Source: Streptomyces californicus
GTDB taxonomy: Bacteria > Actinomycetota > Actinomycetes > Streptomycetales > Streptomycetaceae
NCBI RefSeq assembly: GCF_000717645.1
Contig: NZ_JNZZ01000013.1
Location: forward strand, 1-64,000
Reading direction: 5' to 3'
Length of the DNA stretch: 64,000 nt
Shown: piece after piece, positions 23,442-31,261 of the stretch
Position numbering within the stretch: the stretch's first letter is position 1
Layout: each line of letters opens with the position of its first letter
Position numbers and translations under genes: made by a program
The notes under the pieces: model-generated
What the model saw: only the letters and a program-made list of their open reading frames with translations
Databases searched by the model: none
Told to the model about the DNA's origin: nothing

Positions 23442-23550
23442 CTACACGTACGGGCGGGTGATCAGCTCGATCGCGTGTCCGGCGGGGTCCTTGAAGTACA
23501 CGCCCCGGCCGCCGTGCTCGTCGTTGATCTCCCCCGTGCGGCGCATCTGA
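23257..23550 (+). CDS. Possible small secreted or lipoprotein-like protein, likely truncated
   Basis: A strong ribosome site (AGGAGG, 5 bp before the ATG) leads into a signal-peptide-like start: KHCARTLMVALLVCGGTAIV, with a possible lipobox-like LLVC. The mature part is Gly/Arg-rich, and the last third overlaps the 3' end of the VOC gene on the other strand, giving no recognisable fold. I read it as a secreted-protein gene whose 3' half was lost. The N-terminus looks real; the reading past about 23440 probably is not. Confidence 0.35.
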   Translation: MVVKHCARTLMVALLVCGGTAIVPDGGAAGGVAADGSGRGTDPCPLPYPVTRAGSHVRAGRGYTYGRVISSIACPAGSLKYTPRPPCSSLISPVRRI

Positions 23551-23816
23551 GGGTCGGCCCAGTGCTCGACACCCCGATCGCACAGCCGCTGGTACGCGCG
23601 GTCGAACAGCTCGTCGTCGAGCAGGAACGCGTAGTGCTGCATCTGGATGTCCACCGGCGGTTCCGCGAACTGCAGGAGCACGCCGTCGGCGAGCTGGACA
23701 TTGGTGAACGGGCCCCAGGACGGCGCTTCGGAGAGCTCCAGCAGCTCCCGGAAGAAGCGGGCCGACTCCTCGCGGTCCTCGGCGGCGATGATGGTGTGGT
23801 TGAACGTGGCCGGCAT
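23442..23816 (-). CDS. VOC-superfamily (glyoxalase/bleomycin-resistance-like) protein
   Basis: 124 residues from the ATG at 23816, with GAGGT about 6-7 bp upstream. FNHTIIAAEDREESARFFREL opens the first module (split FNHTIIAAED, REESARFFREL). MQHYAFLLDDELFDRAYQRL is the middle, and GRGVYFKDPAGHAIELITRPY ends with the usual DPxGHxxEL motif. His, His and Glu at the family metal positions are present. It is probably a small-molecule binding or isomerising enzyme of unknown substrate. Confidence 0.88.
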   Translation of the reverse strand: MPATFNHTIIAAEDREESARFFRELLELSEAPSWGPFTNVQLADGVLLQFAEPPVDIQMQHYAFLLDDELFDRAYQRLCDRGVEHWADPQMRRTGEINDEHGGRGVYFKDPAGHAIELITRPYV

Positions 23817-24027
23817 GCGGTTGACCTCATGGGTGTTCGACACGGAAAAGGGACTCGCGGTGCGCGAGTGCCGGGAGGTCCGCGTGCCGAAGCGAGGGGG
23901 TGCGTTCGCGGCACCCACCGTGCGATCAGCCCTCCACCGGATCGCCGATCCGTGCGTGGCTCAGAGCCGGTCCGGTGTTCACGTCGCGTGACACTACTCG
24001 GCCCGGCCTACGGGCACAACGGGGTTG

Positions 24028-24513
24028 TCACCCGGTCCCGTTCAGCACGTCGATCGCCCGCTCCAGATAGTCCTCGAACCGCTCGAACTCCTCCGGGGTG
24101 AACGCGGCCCGCAGACCGTCCTCGACCCGCACCGCTTCCTTGTCCGCCTTCTTCAGCGCGGCGCGTCCGGACCTGGTCAGCCGGTTGACGACGACCTTCT
24201 GATGGAGCGGAGAAGGCTCCCTCTCCGTCAGTCCGTGCTTCTCCAGGTTGGCGAGGACCGTGGACATGGTCTGCGGCGTCACCATGCTCTCGCGGGCGAG
24301 CTGTGCGGCCGACATCCCGTCCGGGAAGAGCGAGAGCAGCAGCAGGACCGAGTACTGGGGCACGGTCAGGCCGAACGGACGCAGGGCCTGCGTCTTGCGC
24401 GCGATCAGCGCCTGCTCGGCCCGCTTGATCCTGTTTCCGAGCCGGCCTCCCACCGCCGCCGTCACGTTCGCGCGCGGGTCCTTCGCCTGCTTGGTCGTCC
24501 TGTTCTCGCCCAT
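24028..24513 (-). CDS. MarR-family regulator
   Basis: 161 residues from the ATG at 24513. Winged helix: LTVPQYSVLLLLSLFPDGMS, then AAQLARESMVTPQTMSTVLANLE and a wing HQKVVVNRLTRSGRAAL. Flanking helices form the dimer. No cysteine is present, so ligand control is more likely than thiol oxidation. Divergent from the aldo/keto reductase across a 156-bp gap holding a CACTC-N6-GAGTG palindrome, it is the likely repressor of that gene. Confidence 0.9.
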   Translation of the reverse strand: MGENRTTKQAKDPRANVTAAVGGRLGNRIKRAEQALIARKTQALRPFGLTVPQYSVLLLLSLFPDGMSAAQLARESMVTPQTMSTVLANLEKHGLTEREPSPLHQKVVVNRLTRSGRAALKKADKEAVRVEDGLRAAFTPEEFERFEDYLERAIDVLNGTG

Positions 24514-24547
24514 ATCAGCAGTCTCCCACGCAGGAGTCTTCGGCCCT

Positions 24548-24576
24548 TTGCGGGAGCACTCGACCATGAGTGTAAG
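24548..24576 (+). promoter_or_regulatory. Candidate promoter and operator for the aldo/keto reductase
   Basis: TTGCGG (24548-24553) and TGTAAG (24571-24576) are 17 bp apart. The palindrome CACTC-N6-GAGTG (24557-24572) fills the spacer and would let a MarR dimer block polymerase. The hexamers are only moderately good matches. Confidence 0.4.
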
Positions 24577-24669
24577 AGTTCTGTCATAGAGTAGACATCG
24601 AGCACACCAAAGCGCACTGGCACGTGAACGTCGATGACGTCGACGAGCCGTCGAGGAGAGGGGACCGTG

Positions 24670-25629
24670 ATGCGCGGTACCGCACTGGGAACGTCCGGCC
24701 CGGAGGTCGGCGTCGTGGGGCTGGGCTGCATGGGCATGTCCTGGGTGTACGACGAACGGGGCAGGGACGACGCGGCCTCCGTGCTGGTCGTCCAGCACGC
24801 CGTGGAGCTGGGCTGCACACTGATCGACACCGCGGACATGTACGGCCCGTTCACCAACGAGAAGCTCGTCGGCCGCGCGCTGCGCGGCCGGCGGGACGAG
24901 GTGGTGCTGGCGACCAAGGGTGGCCTGGTGGTGGACGACCCCGCCACCTATGCCAGCCACCGCGACGGCCGTCCGGAGCATCTGCGCGCCGCCTGCGAGG
25001 CCAGCCTCAAGCGCCTGGGCGTCGACCACGTGGACCTCTACCAGCTCCACCGGGTGGACCCGGACGTTCCCGTCGAGGAGAGCTGGGGCGCGCTGGCGGA
25101 CCTGGTACGGGAGGGCAAGGTGCGCGCCCTCGGCCTTTCGGAGGCGTCGGTCGAGGAGATCCGGCGGGCCGGGACCGTGCACCCGGTGGCATCCGTGCAG
25201 AGCGAACTGTCCCTGTGGAGCCGGGACACGGTCGACTCCGGAGTTCTCGCGTTCTGCCGCGACCAAGGCATCACCCTCATCGCCTTCTCGCCGCTCGGCC
25301 GGGGGTTCCTCTCCGGCCGGATCACCTCCGCGGACGACCTCCCGGAGGCGGACGGCCGCCGCCTGCTGCCCCGCTTCCAGTCCGAGGCGATGGCCGCGAA
25401 CCTCGGCATCGTCGACCGGGTGCGGCAGGTCGCGGACCGGTTGCGGGCCACTCCGGCGCAGGTGGCTCTGGCCTGGGTGCTGGCGCAGGGCGAGAACGTC
25501 GTGGCCATCCCGGGGACGAAGAATCCGCGCTACCTGGAGGAGAACGCCGGCGCGGCCGCGGTTGAGTTGGACGATGCCGCACTGGCGGCGCTGGACGGCG
25601 CACCGGCCGCCGCGGGTACGCGCTACTGA
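24670..25629 (+). CDS. Aldo/keto reductase
   Basis: NADPH-dependent reductase of the (alpha/beta)8 family, cytoplasmic. 319 residues; the ATG at 24670 follows GAGGAGAGGGG, and the GTG just before it is an alternative. Catalytic tetrad visible: Asp and Tyr in DTADMYGPFTNE, Lys in LATKGG, and His in YQLHRVD. The cofactor end is GTKNPRYLEEN. It resembles members acting on small aldehydes and quinones. Regulation by the divergent MarR gene is likely. Confidence 0.92.
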   Translation: MRGTALGTSGPEVGVVGLGCMGMSWVYDERGRDDAASVLVVQHAVELGCTLIDTADMYGPFTNEKLVGRALRGRRDEVVLATKGGLVVDDPATYASHRDGRPEHLRAACEASLKRLGVDHVDLYQLHRVDPDVPVEESWGALADLVREGKVRALGLSEASVEEIRRAGTVHPVASVQSELSLWSRDTVDSGVLAFCRDQGITLIAFSPLGRGFLSGRITSADDLPEADGRRLLPRFQSEAMAANLGIVDRVRQVADRLRATPAQVALAWVLAQGENVVAIPGTKNPRYLEENAGAAAVELDDAALAALDGAPAAAGTRY

Positions 25630-25661
25630 CCGGCCGCCGCTCGCCGTGGGTACGCTCCACC

Positions 25662-25694
25662 GGCCGCCCCGCGTGCGCCGCACGTGGGGCGGCC
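25662..25694. terminator. 15-bp hairpin between convergent genes
   Basis: Arms 25662-25676 and 25680-25694 (GGCCGCCCC...) pair with one G-T wobble and a 3-nt loop, so the true loop is larger. It lies between the aldo/keto reductase and isochorismatase-fold stops. Confidence 0.65.
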
Positions 25695-25746
25695 GCCGCC
25701 CTCGCCAGGGGGCGTCCGGACGCCCCGGACCCAGCGACTGAGGACC

Positions 25747-26277
25747 CTACGAGCCCACGAGGGAGTCCACCGTGCGCACACGCACACCGAGCGCGACCAG
25801 GCGGTCCAGCGCCTCATGATGCTGCGCGTCGCTCTCGCTGGCGGAGGCGTCGGAGACGACGGTCACCTCGTACCCGAGGCGTACGGCCGTGGCCGCCGTG
25901 GCCTCGACGCCGTACGCGGTGGCCAGGCCGGCCAGCACCACCTCCATGATCGCCGCCCGCCGCAGGCGCTCGTGGAGGCCGGTGCCCTCGAACGCGTCGA
26001 GGCCGTGTTTGACCACCGCGTACTCGTCGGCACGGACCGCGAATCCGGGGACCGGCCGGTTGGCGGCCGCAGCGAGGCCGCCGTCGGCGCCGTCGGCCTG
26101 GACGTGCCGGACGAGGACGACCAGTGCGGAGTCCGCCGCCGCGAAGTGCTCACGCAGCCTCCCGCAGGCGTCGGCGACGGCGGCCCCGCCCATCGGCTGC
26201 CAGGGCCGGTCGACGATCCAGCGTTGCAGGTCGATGAGGACGAGCGCCGTGTGCGCGTGGGTCATGGGGCGGGCCAT
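25747..26277 (-). CDS. Isochorismatase/nicotinamidase-fold protein lacking the catalytic cysteine
   Basis: 176 residues; CGGAGGG lies 9 bp before the ATG at 26277. The family uses an Asp-Lys-Cys triad. Asp is present in ALVLIDLQR and Lys in AVVKHGLDAFEGT. At the cysteine position the sequence is GLATAYGVEATAATA, where active members read GLATDYCV-type text: Cys has become Gly (codon GGC; TGC would restore Cys) and the preceding Asp is Ala. The fold is otherwise intact in length and ends VVSDASAS. It is unlikely to hydrolyse amides or ethers by the usual mechanism; a binding role or a recently inactivated enzyme are the options. Confidence 0.85.
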   Translation of the reverse strand: MARPMTHAHTALVLIDLQRWIVDRPWQPMGGAAVADACGRLREHFAAADSALVVLVRHVQADGADGGLAAAANRPVPGFAVRADEYAVVKHGLDAFEGTGLHERLRRAAIMEVVLAGLATAYGVEATAATAVRLGYEVTVVSDASASESDAQHHEALDRLVALGVRVRTVDSLVGS

Positions 26278-26377
26278 GAGGCGTTCCCTCCGGTCGGTGC
26301 ACGGAAGCCTGATTCAGCAGACCTCATACTCATAGCAGAACCCTGTCATACTTGCGACTTCTCCTTTCCGCGCGGGC

Positions 26378-26662
26378 ATGCCCCTGCCCGAACCCCAGGA
26401 GGCCGTGGCTTCGCACATCCGACCCGAGGGCGATCCCGGCTCCGAGGCGGCGGAGCCGGTGAGGCCGGAGTGGCTGCGGCCTGCCCCGGAGGGCGCGTTG
26501 TGGATCACCGAAGAGGGGGAACAGGCACGCCTCGCTCTCAAGGGCAACGCTCCCGCTCTCCGCGCCGCCCTGCACGCGGGCATCCGCGAGGAGGACTACG
26601 TCACCACGGTGAAGGTGCTGCGCCGGTTCGTCCGCAACGCGGGCGGCACGATCACGCCCTGA
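26378..26662 (+). pseudogene. Probable 3' remnant of a MarR-type regulator
   Basis: The frame has no ribosome site, and its N-terminus is Pro/Glu-rich filler. From about residue 40 it reads LWITEEGEQARLALKGNAPA, LRAALHAGIREEDYVTTVKV, LRRFVRNAGG, which matches the dimerisation helices at the C-terminus of actinobacterial MarR proteins. The DNA-binding part is missing. It lies divergent from the isochorismatase-fold gene, the position its regulator would have, and ends in a good hairpin. Confidence 0.5.
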
Positions 26663-26694
26663 GGGCTGACCCGCGCTTCCCGGCGGGACAGCCC
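26663..26694. terminator. Hairpin after the MarR remnant
   Basis: GGGCTG-A-CCCGC pairs with GCGGG-A-CAGCCC, giving an 11-bp stem with one A-A mismatch, then TTAG. It begins right at the stop codon, consistent with a formerly functional gene. Confidence 0.6.
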
Positions 26695-26751
26695 TTAGCG
26701 GATTCCGCTCCGGCGGGCAAGCGGCCGTTCGGGGCCTTCTAGGGTGGGGCC

Positions 26752-27558
26752 ATGCCCACGCCACTCGCCCACGCCCTCGTCGCCACGGATCTGGACGGCA
26801 CACTACTGCGCCCCGACGACACCGTCAGCGCCCGGTCCCGTACCGCCCTCGGGCGCGCCGCCGCAGCCGGGGCCCGGCACCTGATCGTGACCGGGCGGCC
26901 GGTGCCCGGCATACGGGCCCTGCTCGCGGACCTGGCGTACACCGGGCTCGTCGTCTGCGGCCAGGGCGCCCAGCTCTACGACGCCGGCGCGGGGCGACTG
27001 TTGCGCTCCACCACCCTGGACCGCGAGGCCGCCGACACCGCGCTCGGCAAGATCGAGGCGGAGGTCGGGGCCGTGTTCGCCGCCGTGGACCAGGACGGCG
27101 CGGACGGGGTGACGCTGATCGAGACCGGCTACCGCATGCCGAACCCGACCCTCCCCGCCCAACGCGTGGACTCCCGCGACGCGTTGTGGGCGAAGCCTGT
27201 GATCAAGGTGCTGGTGCGCCACCCCGAGCTGGGGGACGACGCGCTGGCGGCCGTCGCGCGCGGGGCCGTGGGCGATCTCGCGACGGTCACCATGGCGGGC
27301 CCCGGCACGGTGGAGCTGGCTCCGTACGGGGTGGACAAGGGCACCGGGCTCACGACGGCCGGGGAGCTGCTGGGCGTCGGCGCCGAGCGGATCGTGGCGT
27401 TCGGGGACATGCCCAACGACCTGCCGATGTTCGCCGGTTCGGGGCTCCGGGTCGCCATGGGCAACGCCCACCCGGAGCTGCGCGCGGCGGCCGACGAGGT
27501 GACCCTGACGAACGCGGAGGACGGCGTCGCGGTGGTCCTGGAGCGGCTGTACGGCTGA
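26752..27558 (+). CDS. HAD-superfamily phosphatase, Cof type
   Basis: 268 residues. HAD motif I DLDGTLL (ATDLDGTLLRP), motif II in LIVTGRP, Lys in KPVIKVLV, and motif IV GDMPNDLPMF. The large C2B cap between motifs II and III marks the Cof/sugar-phosphatase group. These enzymes dephosphorylate sugar phosphates or pyridoxal phosphate. The exact substrate cannot be told. A single gene with its own hairpin. Confidence 0.9.
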   Translation: MPTPLAHALVATDLDGTLLRPDDTVSARSRTALGRAAAAGARHLIVTGRPVPGIRALLADLAYTGLVVCGQGAQLYDAGAGRLLRSTTLDREAADTALGKIEAEVGAVFAAVDQDGADGVTLIETGYRMPNPTLPAQRVDSRDALWAKPVIKVLVRHPELGDDALAAVARGAVGDLATVTMAGPGTVELAPYGVDKGTGLTTAGELLGVGAERIVAFGDMPNDLPMFAGSGLRVAMGNAHPELRAAADEVTLTNAEDGVAVVLERLYG

Positions 27559-27566
27559 GCCGACGC

Positions 27567-27594
27567 CCCTCCCTCCGGCGGGCCGGAGGGAGGG
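27567..27594. terminator. Hairpin after the HAD gene
   Basis: CCCTCCCTCC (27567-27576) pairs with GGAGGGAGGG (27585-27594), starting 8 bp after the stop. The stem can extend inward by three more pairs (GGC/GCC). Confidence 0.7.
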
Positions 27595-27641
27595 AATCGC
27601 GCCAACTCCGTTCCGTACCGGCGAACTTCGCGCACCCTAGC

Positions 27642-27655
27642 TTGGTCTAGACCAA
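27642..27655. promoter_or_regulatory. DasR-type operator (dre) upstream of the LPMO
   Basis: TTGGTCTAGACCAA is a perfect palindrome whose core TGGTCTAGACCA equals the published DasR-response element. DasR represses chitin and N-acetylglucosamine genes until glucosamine-6-phosphate rises. It lies 120 bp upstream of a chitin-type LPMO, where regulation by DasR is expected. Confidence 0.8.
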
Positions 27656-27774
27656 ACAGGGTACGCTCCCCTTGCCCCGCCCGGCAGCCCCACCGCCCCG
27701 CGAGGCGCTGCTTGTCATGCACACGCTTGTCCGCTTCCGTGCGGGCGAGTCCCGACCCCCACAGAGGAGTTGTC

Positions 27775-28290
27775 ATGAAGAGCAAGAGGATGCTGGCCGT
27801 CGCCATCGGAGCGGGAATCGCCCCGCTCCTGGCCGTCACCCTGCCCGCCGGGAGCGCGAGCGCGCACGGCTACATTTCCTCGCCGCCCAGCCGGCAGGCC
27901 CAGTGCGCCGCGGGAACTGTCTCGTGCGGCTCCATCAAGTACGAGCCGCAGAGCGTCGAGGGCCCGAAGGGTCTGACGAGCTGCAGCGGCGGCAACGCGG
28001 CGTTCGCCGAGCTCAACAACGACAGCAAGGGCTGGAAGGTGACCCCGGTCAGCCGCACGACCAGCTTCAACTGGCGGCTGACCGCCCGCCACGCCACCAG
28101 CACCTGGCAGTACTACGCCGGTGGCCGGAAGATCGCCGAGTTCAACGACGGCGGCGCGCGGCCCGGTGAGACCGTCACGCACCAGGTGAACTTCGGCAGC
28201 CTCTCCGGCAAGCAGAAGGTCCTGGCCGTGTGGAACATCGCCGACACGGTCAACGCCTTCTACGCCTGCGTGGACGTCAACGTGAGCTGA
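27775..28290 (+). CDS. Lytic polysaccharide monooxygenase, AA10 (chitin-binding) family
   Basis: Secreted copper enzyme that breaks crystalline chitin (some act on cellulose) oxidatively. 171 residues from the ATG at 27775, with AGAGGAG upstream. The signal peptide ends GSASA, so the mature protein starts HGYISSPPSRQ and exposes the N-terminal histidine of the copper brace. The second histidine is in TARHATSTWQYY. Four cysteines can form two disulphides. It is a single-domain form with no CBM, at the small end of the family. The dre palindrome upstream supports a chitin role. Confidence 0.93.
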   Translation: MKSKRMLAVAIGAGIAPLLAVTLPAGSASAHGYISSPPSRQAQCAAGTVSCGSIKYEPQSVEGPKGLTSCSGGNAAFAELNNDSKGWKVTPVSRTTSFNWRLTARHATSTWQYYAGGRKIAEFNDGGARPGETVTHQVNFGSLSGKQKVLAVWNIADTVNAFYACVDVNVS

Positions 28291-28448
28291 CCCGCCAGGG
28301 CACCACGGAACCACCGCACCACCGCACCACAGAAGCGCCGCACCACAGAAGCACGAAAGCACGGCACCACCCGGCTCCGCCGGCGCCCGGAGCGAGCAGA
28401 GCACCGTCCGCTCCGGGCGCCCCCGGCCCCCCACCGAGATGAGGTCCC

Positions 28449-29225
28449 ATGCCCCGCCACCGCGTCACCGCCCGCGCAGCCGTCGTGGCCCTGCTCGCCA
28501 CCGGCCTCGCCGCCTCCCCGGCCGCCGCGGCCCCCGCCGCCGGCAGCGGGGGCAAGGCCCGCGTCGGCGCCGACTGGGCGAAGCAGTCCATCACCTTCAC
28601 CGCCGCCCCGGGGCAGGTCAACGACCTCCACGTGGTCCCGATGGACCAGGGCGACGGGGTCCGGCGCATCGGCTTCCGCGACGCGGTTCCGCTCCAGCCG
28701 GGCGACCACTGCACGTACCTGGAACCGGGCGTCGAGACGTACGTCGTGTGCGAACTGCCCACCGGCGGCGCCCGCCCGGACCGCATCGACGTCTTCCTCG
28801 GCGACGGCGACGACGAGATCGCCACCAGCGACCCCGGCGTCCACACCGTCAGCGGCGGACCCGGTGACGACACCCTCCACGCCCACACCGCGCACACGGT
28901 CCGGGGCGACGAGGGCGACGACATGGTCATGGGGCGCGTCGTGCTGGACGGCGGCGACGGCATGGACCACCTGATGGGCGACGACGGCGACCAGCGGATG
29001 TACGGCGGCCGGGGCGACGACATGATCGAGGGGTACGGCGGCCGGGACCTCGTCCACGCGGGCTCCGGCGACGACCACGTCATGGGCGGCGACGGCGACG
29101 ACGTCCTGCTCGGCGGCCCCGGGAACGACATGCTGCACGGCGAGGCCGGCAACGACCTGATCGTCGGCGGCTCCGGCAAGGACAAGACGGACGGCGGCCC
29201 GGGCCGGAACATCGTCCTGTCGTAG
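28449..29225 (+). CDS. Secreted protein with RTX-like calcium-binding repeats
   Basis: 258 residues. A signal peptide (RAAVVALLATGLAASPAAAAP) leads into a 90-residue beta domain with two cysteines (DHCTYLEPG, YVVCELP). From residue 115 there are about ten glycine/aspartate nonapeptides of the form GGxGDDxxx (GGPGDDTLH, GGRGDDMIE, GGDGDDVLL, GGPGNDMLH), which form a calcium-binding beta-roll. No catalytic domain. The 158-bp gap to the LPMO is made of CACCGCACCA-type repeats. The role may be adhesion or surface association. Confidence 0.85.
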   Translation: MPRHRVTARAAVVALLATGLAASPAAAAPAAGSGGKARVGADWAKQSITFTAAPGQVNDLHVVPMDQGDGVRRIGFRDAVPLQPGDHCTYLEPGVETYVVCELPTGGARPDRIDVFLGDGDDEIATSDPGVHTVSGGPGDDTLHAHTAHTVRGDEGDDMVMGRVVLDGGDGMDHLMGDDGDQRMYGGRGDDMIEGYGGRDLVHAGSGDDHVMGGDGDDVLLGGPGNDMLHGEAGNDLIVGGSGKDKTDGGPGRNIVLS

Positions 29226-29261
29226 CCCGCGCCGCACCACACCGCACCACCCCCACCATCG

Positions 29262-29295
29262 CCCGCCCGCCGATGCGGCGGCCTCGGCGGGCGGG
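29262..29295. terminator. 12-bp hairpin after the RTX-like gene
   Basis: CCCGCCCGCCGA (29262-29273) is the perfect complement of TCGGCGGGCGGG (29284-29295); loop 10 nt. Confidence 0.65.
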
Positions 29296-29416
29296 TCCGC
29301 GTCCCCGTACGGCCCCGGAGCAGGCGCGCCGCGCGGGCCCCGGGGCCGTCCGCGTACGAGACGGCCGTCCCGACCTGCCCCTGGGGCGCTACCCCTGCGG
29401 CGCTACTTCTGGGGCG

Positions 29417-30166
29417 CTACTTCTGGGGCGGGTCGAGCTTGCGGAAGTACGTCCAGCTCGTCTCGTTCGGCTCGCTCCACCGCTCCGGGGCGTGCGCGAA
29501 CTCCGGGTGGCGGGCGGCGATGTACGCCCGGGTGCGGTCGGGTACCTCGGTGTACGCGGTCAGCTTGCGGCCCCGGCAGTGGAAGGTGAGCCCGCCGGGC
29601 CGCTGCCCCCGGGCCATCCACGGGAGCCACGGCGACATCCGGCTCCACGACATGGTCGCCGGGACGCCGGGAGCCGGACCCGCCAGGTCGGCACGGTCGG
29701 CGAAGAACTGGAAGAGCTCCAGGGCCTTGTACGTGTCCCCCGCCGAGTGCACCGGGTACTCGGCCACCGGCAGCGGCGAGGGGTAGGCGAGCGGGATCTC
29801 CGGACTGAAGCAGACCTGCCCGCCCAGCTCGGTCGTGGGGATCGGGGCGGGACGCAGCTTCTGGTTGGCCGGGTCGTTCCAGACGTGTACGACGGGCAGG
29901 TCCTGCCAGCTCTCCAGGATCTCCCGGGAGACCGGGTCCAGGTAGAACGCGGCCTCCCGGGTGAGCAGCCGGTACGCGTCCGGCCCGGCTTCCGCGTCCT
30001 CCACCAGACGGGAGACGTTGAGGCCCTCGAAGCCGAAGAGGCGCTGGTAGGGCTCGTCCGGGGCCCAGGAGTAGACGTCTCCGGACCACCAGTACGTGAC
30101 CTCCGCGCCGTCGAGGGAGGCGCGGGTGCGGAGGAAGGAGCGGAGCGGTTCTGCGGGTGTCGTCAT
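29417..30166 (-). CDS. DUF1838-family protein
   Basis: 249 residues from the ATG at 30166 (a GTG at 30175 is possible). The text matches the DUF1838 family: TYWWSGDVYSWAPDEPYQRL, FGFEGLNVSRLV, GGQVCFSPEIPLAYP, TMSWSRMSPWLPWMARGQRPG and LTFHCRGRKL (each within one conserved block). No signal peptide. The family is uncharacterised and often lies near short-chain dehydrogenases. Here an SDR gene on the same strand ends 168 bp upstream, across two 26-bp direct repeats, so an SDR-DUF1838 operon is plausible. Confidence 0.85.
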   Translation of the reverse strand: MTTPAEPLRSFLRTRASLDGAEVTYWWSGDVYSWAPDEPYQRLFGFEGLNVSRLVEDAEAGPDAYRLLTREAAFYLDPVSREILESWQDLPVVHVWNDPANQKLRPAPIPTTELGGQVCFSPEIPLAYPSPLPVAEYPVHSAGDTYKALELFQFFADRADLAGPAPGVPATMSWSRMSPWLPWMARGQRPGGLTFHCRGRKLTAYTEVPDRTRAYIAARHPEFAHAPERWSEPNETSWTYFRKLDPPQK

Positions 30167-30191
30167 GGGCACCACTCTGCGGGAACGAGCG

Positions 30192-30243
30192 CGGCCGGTC
30201 GGTGCGAACCGCGCGATCGGCCGGTCGGTGCGAACCGGGCGAT
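30192..30243. repeat. Two 26-bp direct repeats between the SDR and DUF1838 genes
   Basis: Units at 30192-30217 and 30218-30243 differ at one base; a partial third copy follows. They contain GGTCGGTGCGAACCG and lie in the leader of the DUF1838 gene. Confidence 0.7.
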
Positions 30244-30334
30244 CGGCCGGCCGTTGTTCCGCCGGGCCGCGCCCGAACCGCCGGGTGAGGCCGAGCCCGC
30301 TCCGCTTCGAGCCCCCGGCCCGAGCCGGAACGGC

Positions 30335-31165
30335 TCAGATGGCGGTGGACAGCGCCACGTGGCGCCACGCGTCGAGTTCGCGGCGCACCCGGTCCAGCTT
30401 CGCCTCGACGCGCTCGACCGCGTCCGCGCCCAACTGCAGTCGCAGCGGCGGCTCGTCGACCTCGGTGATGTCGACGATGGCCTTCGCCGCCTTCACCGGG
30501 TCTCCCTGCTGACGGCCGTCGGACGCGGCCATCCCCTCGCGCACCGGCCCGGCGCCGACGGCGTAGTCCGCGATGGAGGCCGGTTCGACCCGCAGGCTCG
30601 TCGAGGTGTTGAGGAAGTCCGTGCGGAAGCCGCCCGGCTCCACGATGGTGACGCGTATGCCCAGCGGGGCCAGTTCGCCGTGCAGGGCCTCGGAGATGCC
30701 TTCGAGTGCGAACTTCGACGCCCCGTACAGGCCCACGGCCGGCGCCGTGGCGAAGCCGCCCACGGAGCTGATGTTCACGACATGCCCGGACCGCTGGGCG
30801 CGCAACGCCGGCAGGGTCGCCCGCAAGGTGTTGAGCACGCCGAACACGTTGATGTCGAAGAGCGCGCGTGCGGCGCTGTCGGACGTCTCCTCGATCGCCC
30901 CCACGAGGCCGTGCCCGGCGTTGTTGACCACGACGTCGATGCGTCCGAACTCCGCCAGGCCGGCCTCCACCGCGGCCGTCAACTGCTCGGGTTCGGTCAC
31001 GTCCGCGTCGACCGCCAGCAAGCCTTCCGGCTTGTCCGGGTACGCCCCACGCACCGCCGCGGCGTCCCGCGCTGTCGCGATCACGCTGTGCCCCCGCTCC
31101 AGCGCCTCGCGGGTGATCTCCGCCCCGAGCCCACGCGATGCGCCGGTGACAAACCAAACACTCAT
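30335..31165 (-). CDS. Short-chain dehydrogenase/reductase
   Basis: 276 residues. Classical SDR: cofactor motif TGASRGLG, DADVTEPEQ, NNAGHGLVG, catalytic Ser in VVNISSVGG and the YGASKFALEGISEAL Tyr-Lys pair. An Arg in TARDAA after beta-2 suggests NADPH. The C-terminal half follows the uncharacterised 'oxidoreductase' SDR group. It is transcribed divergently from the MerR gene, from a promoter with a MerR-style 19-bp spacer. Confidence 0.92.
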   Translation of the reverse strand: MSVWFVTGASRGLGAEITREALERGHSVIATARDAAAVRGAYPDKPEGLLAVDADVTEPEQLTAAVEAGLAEFGRIDVVVNNAGHGLVGAIEETSDSAARALFDINVFGVLNTLRATLPALRAQRSGHVVNISSVGGFATAPAVGLYGASKFALEGISEALHGELAPLGIRVTIVEPGGFRTDFLNTSTSLRVEPASIADYAVGAGPVREGMAASDGRQQGDPVKAAKAIVDITEVDEPPLRLQLGADAVERVEAKLDRVRRELDAWRHVALSTAI

Positions 31166-31230
31166 GCTCTTCCCTCGTTACGATCGTCCGACCTGCCGAA
31201 TCGCCGGCCTGCTGGCCTGCCGGCGGCTCG

Positions 31231-31261
31231 ACACTAGAAGCTAGAGTCGGGTCTAGATCAA
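31231..31261 (-). promoter_or_regulatory. SDR promoter with MerR-type 19-bp spacer and operator
   Basis: On the minus strand, -35 TTGATC (31256-31261) and -10 TAGTGT (31231-31236) are 19 bp apart, the overlong spacing that MerR activators correct by bending DNA. Inside the spacer CTAGA (31241-31245) and TCTAG (31252-31256) are inverted arms. The SDR start is 66 bp downstream and the MerR start 22 bp to the right. Confidence 0.7.
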
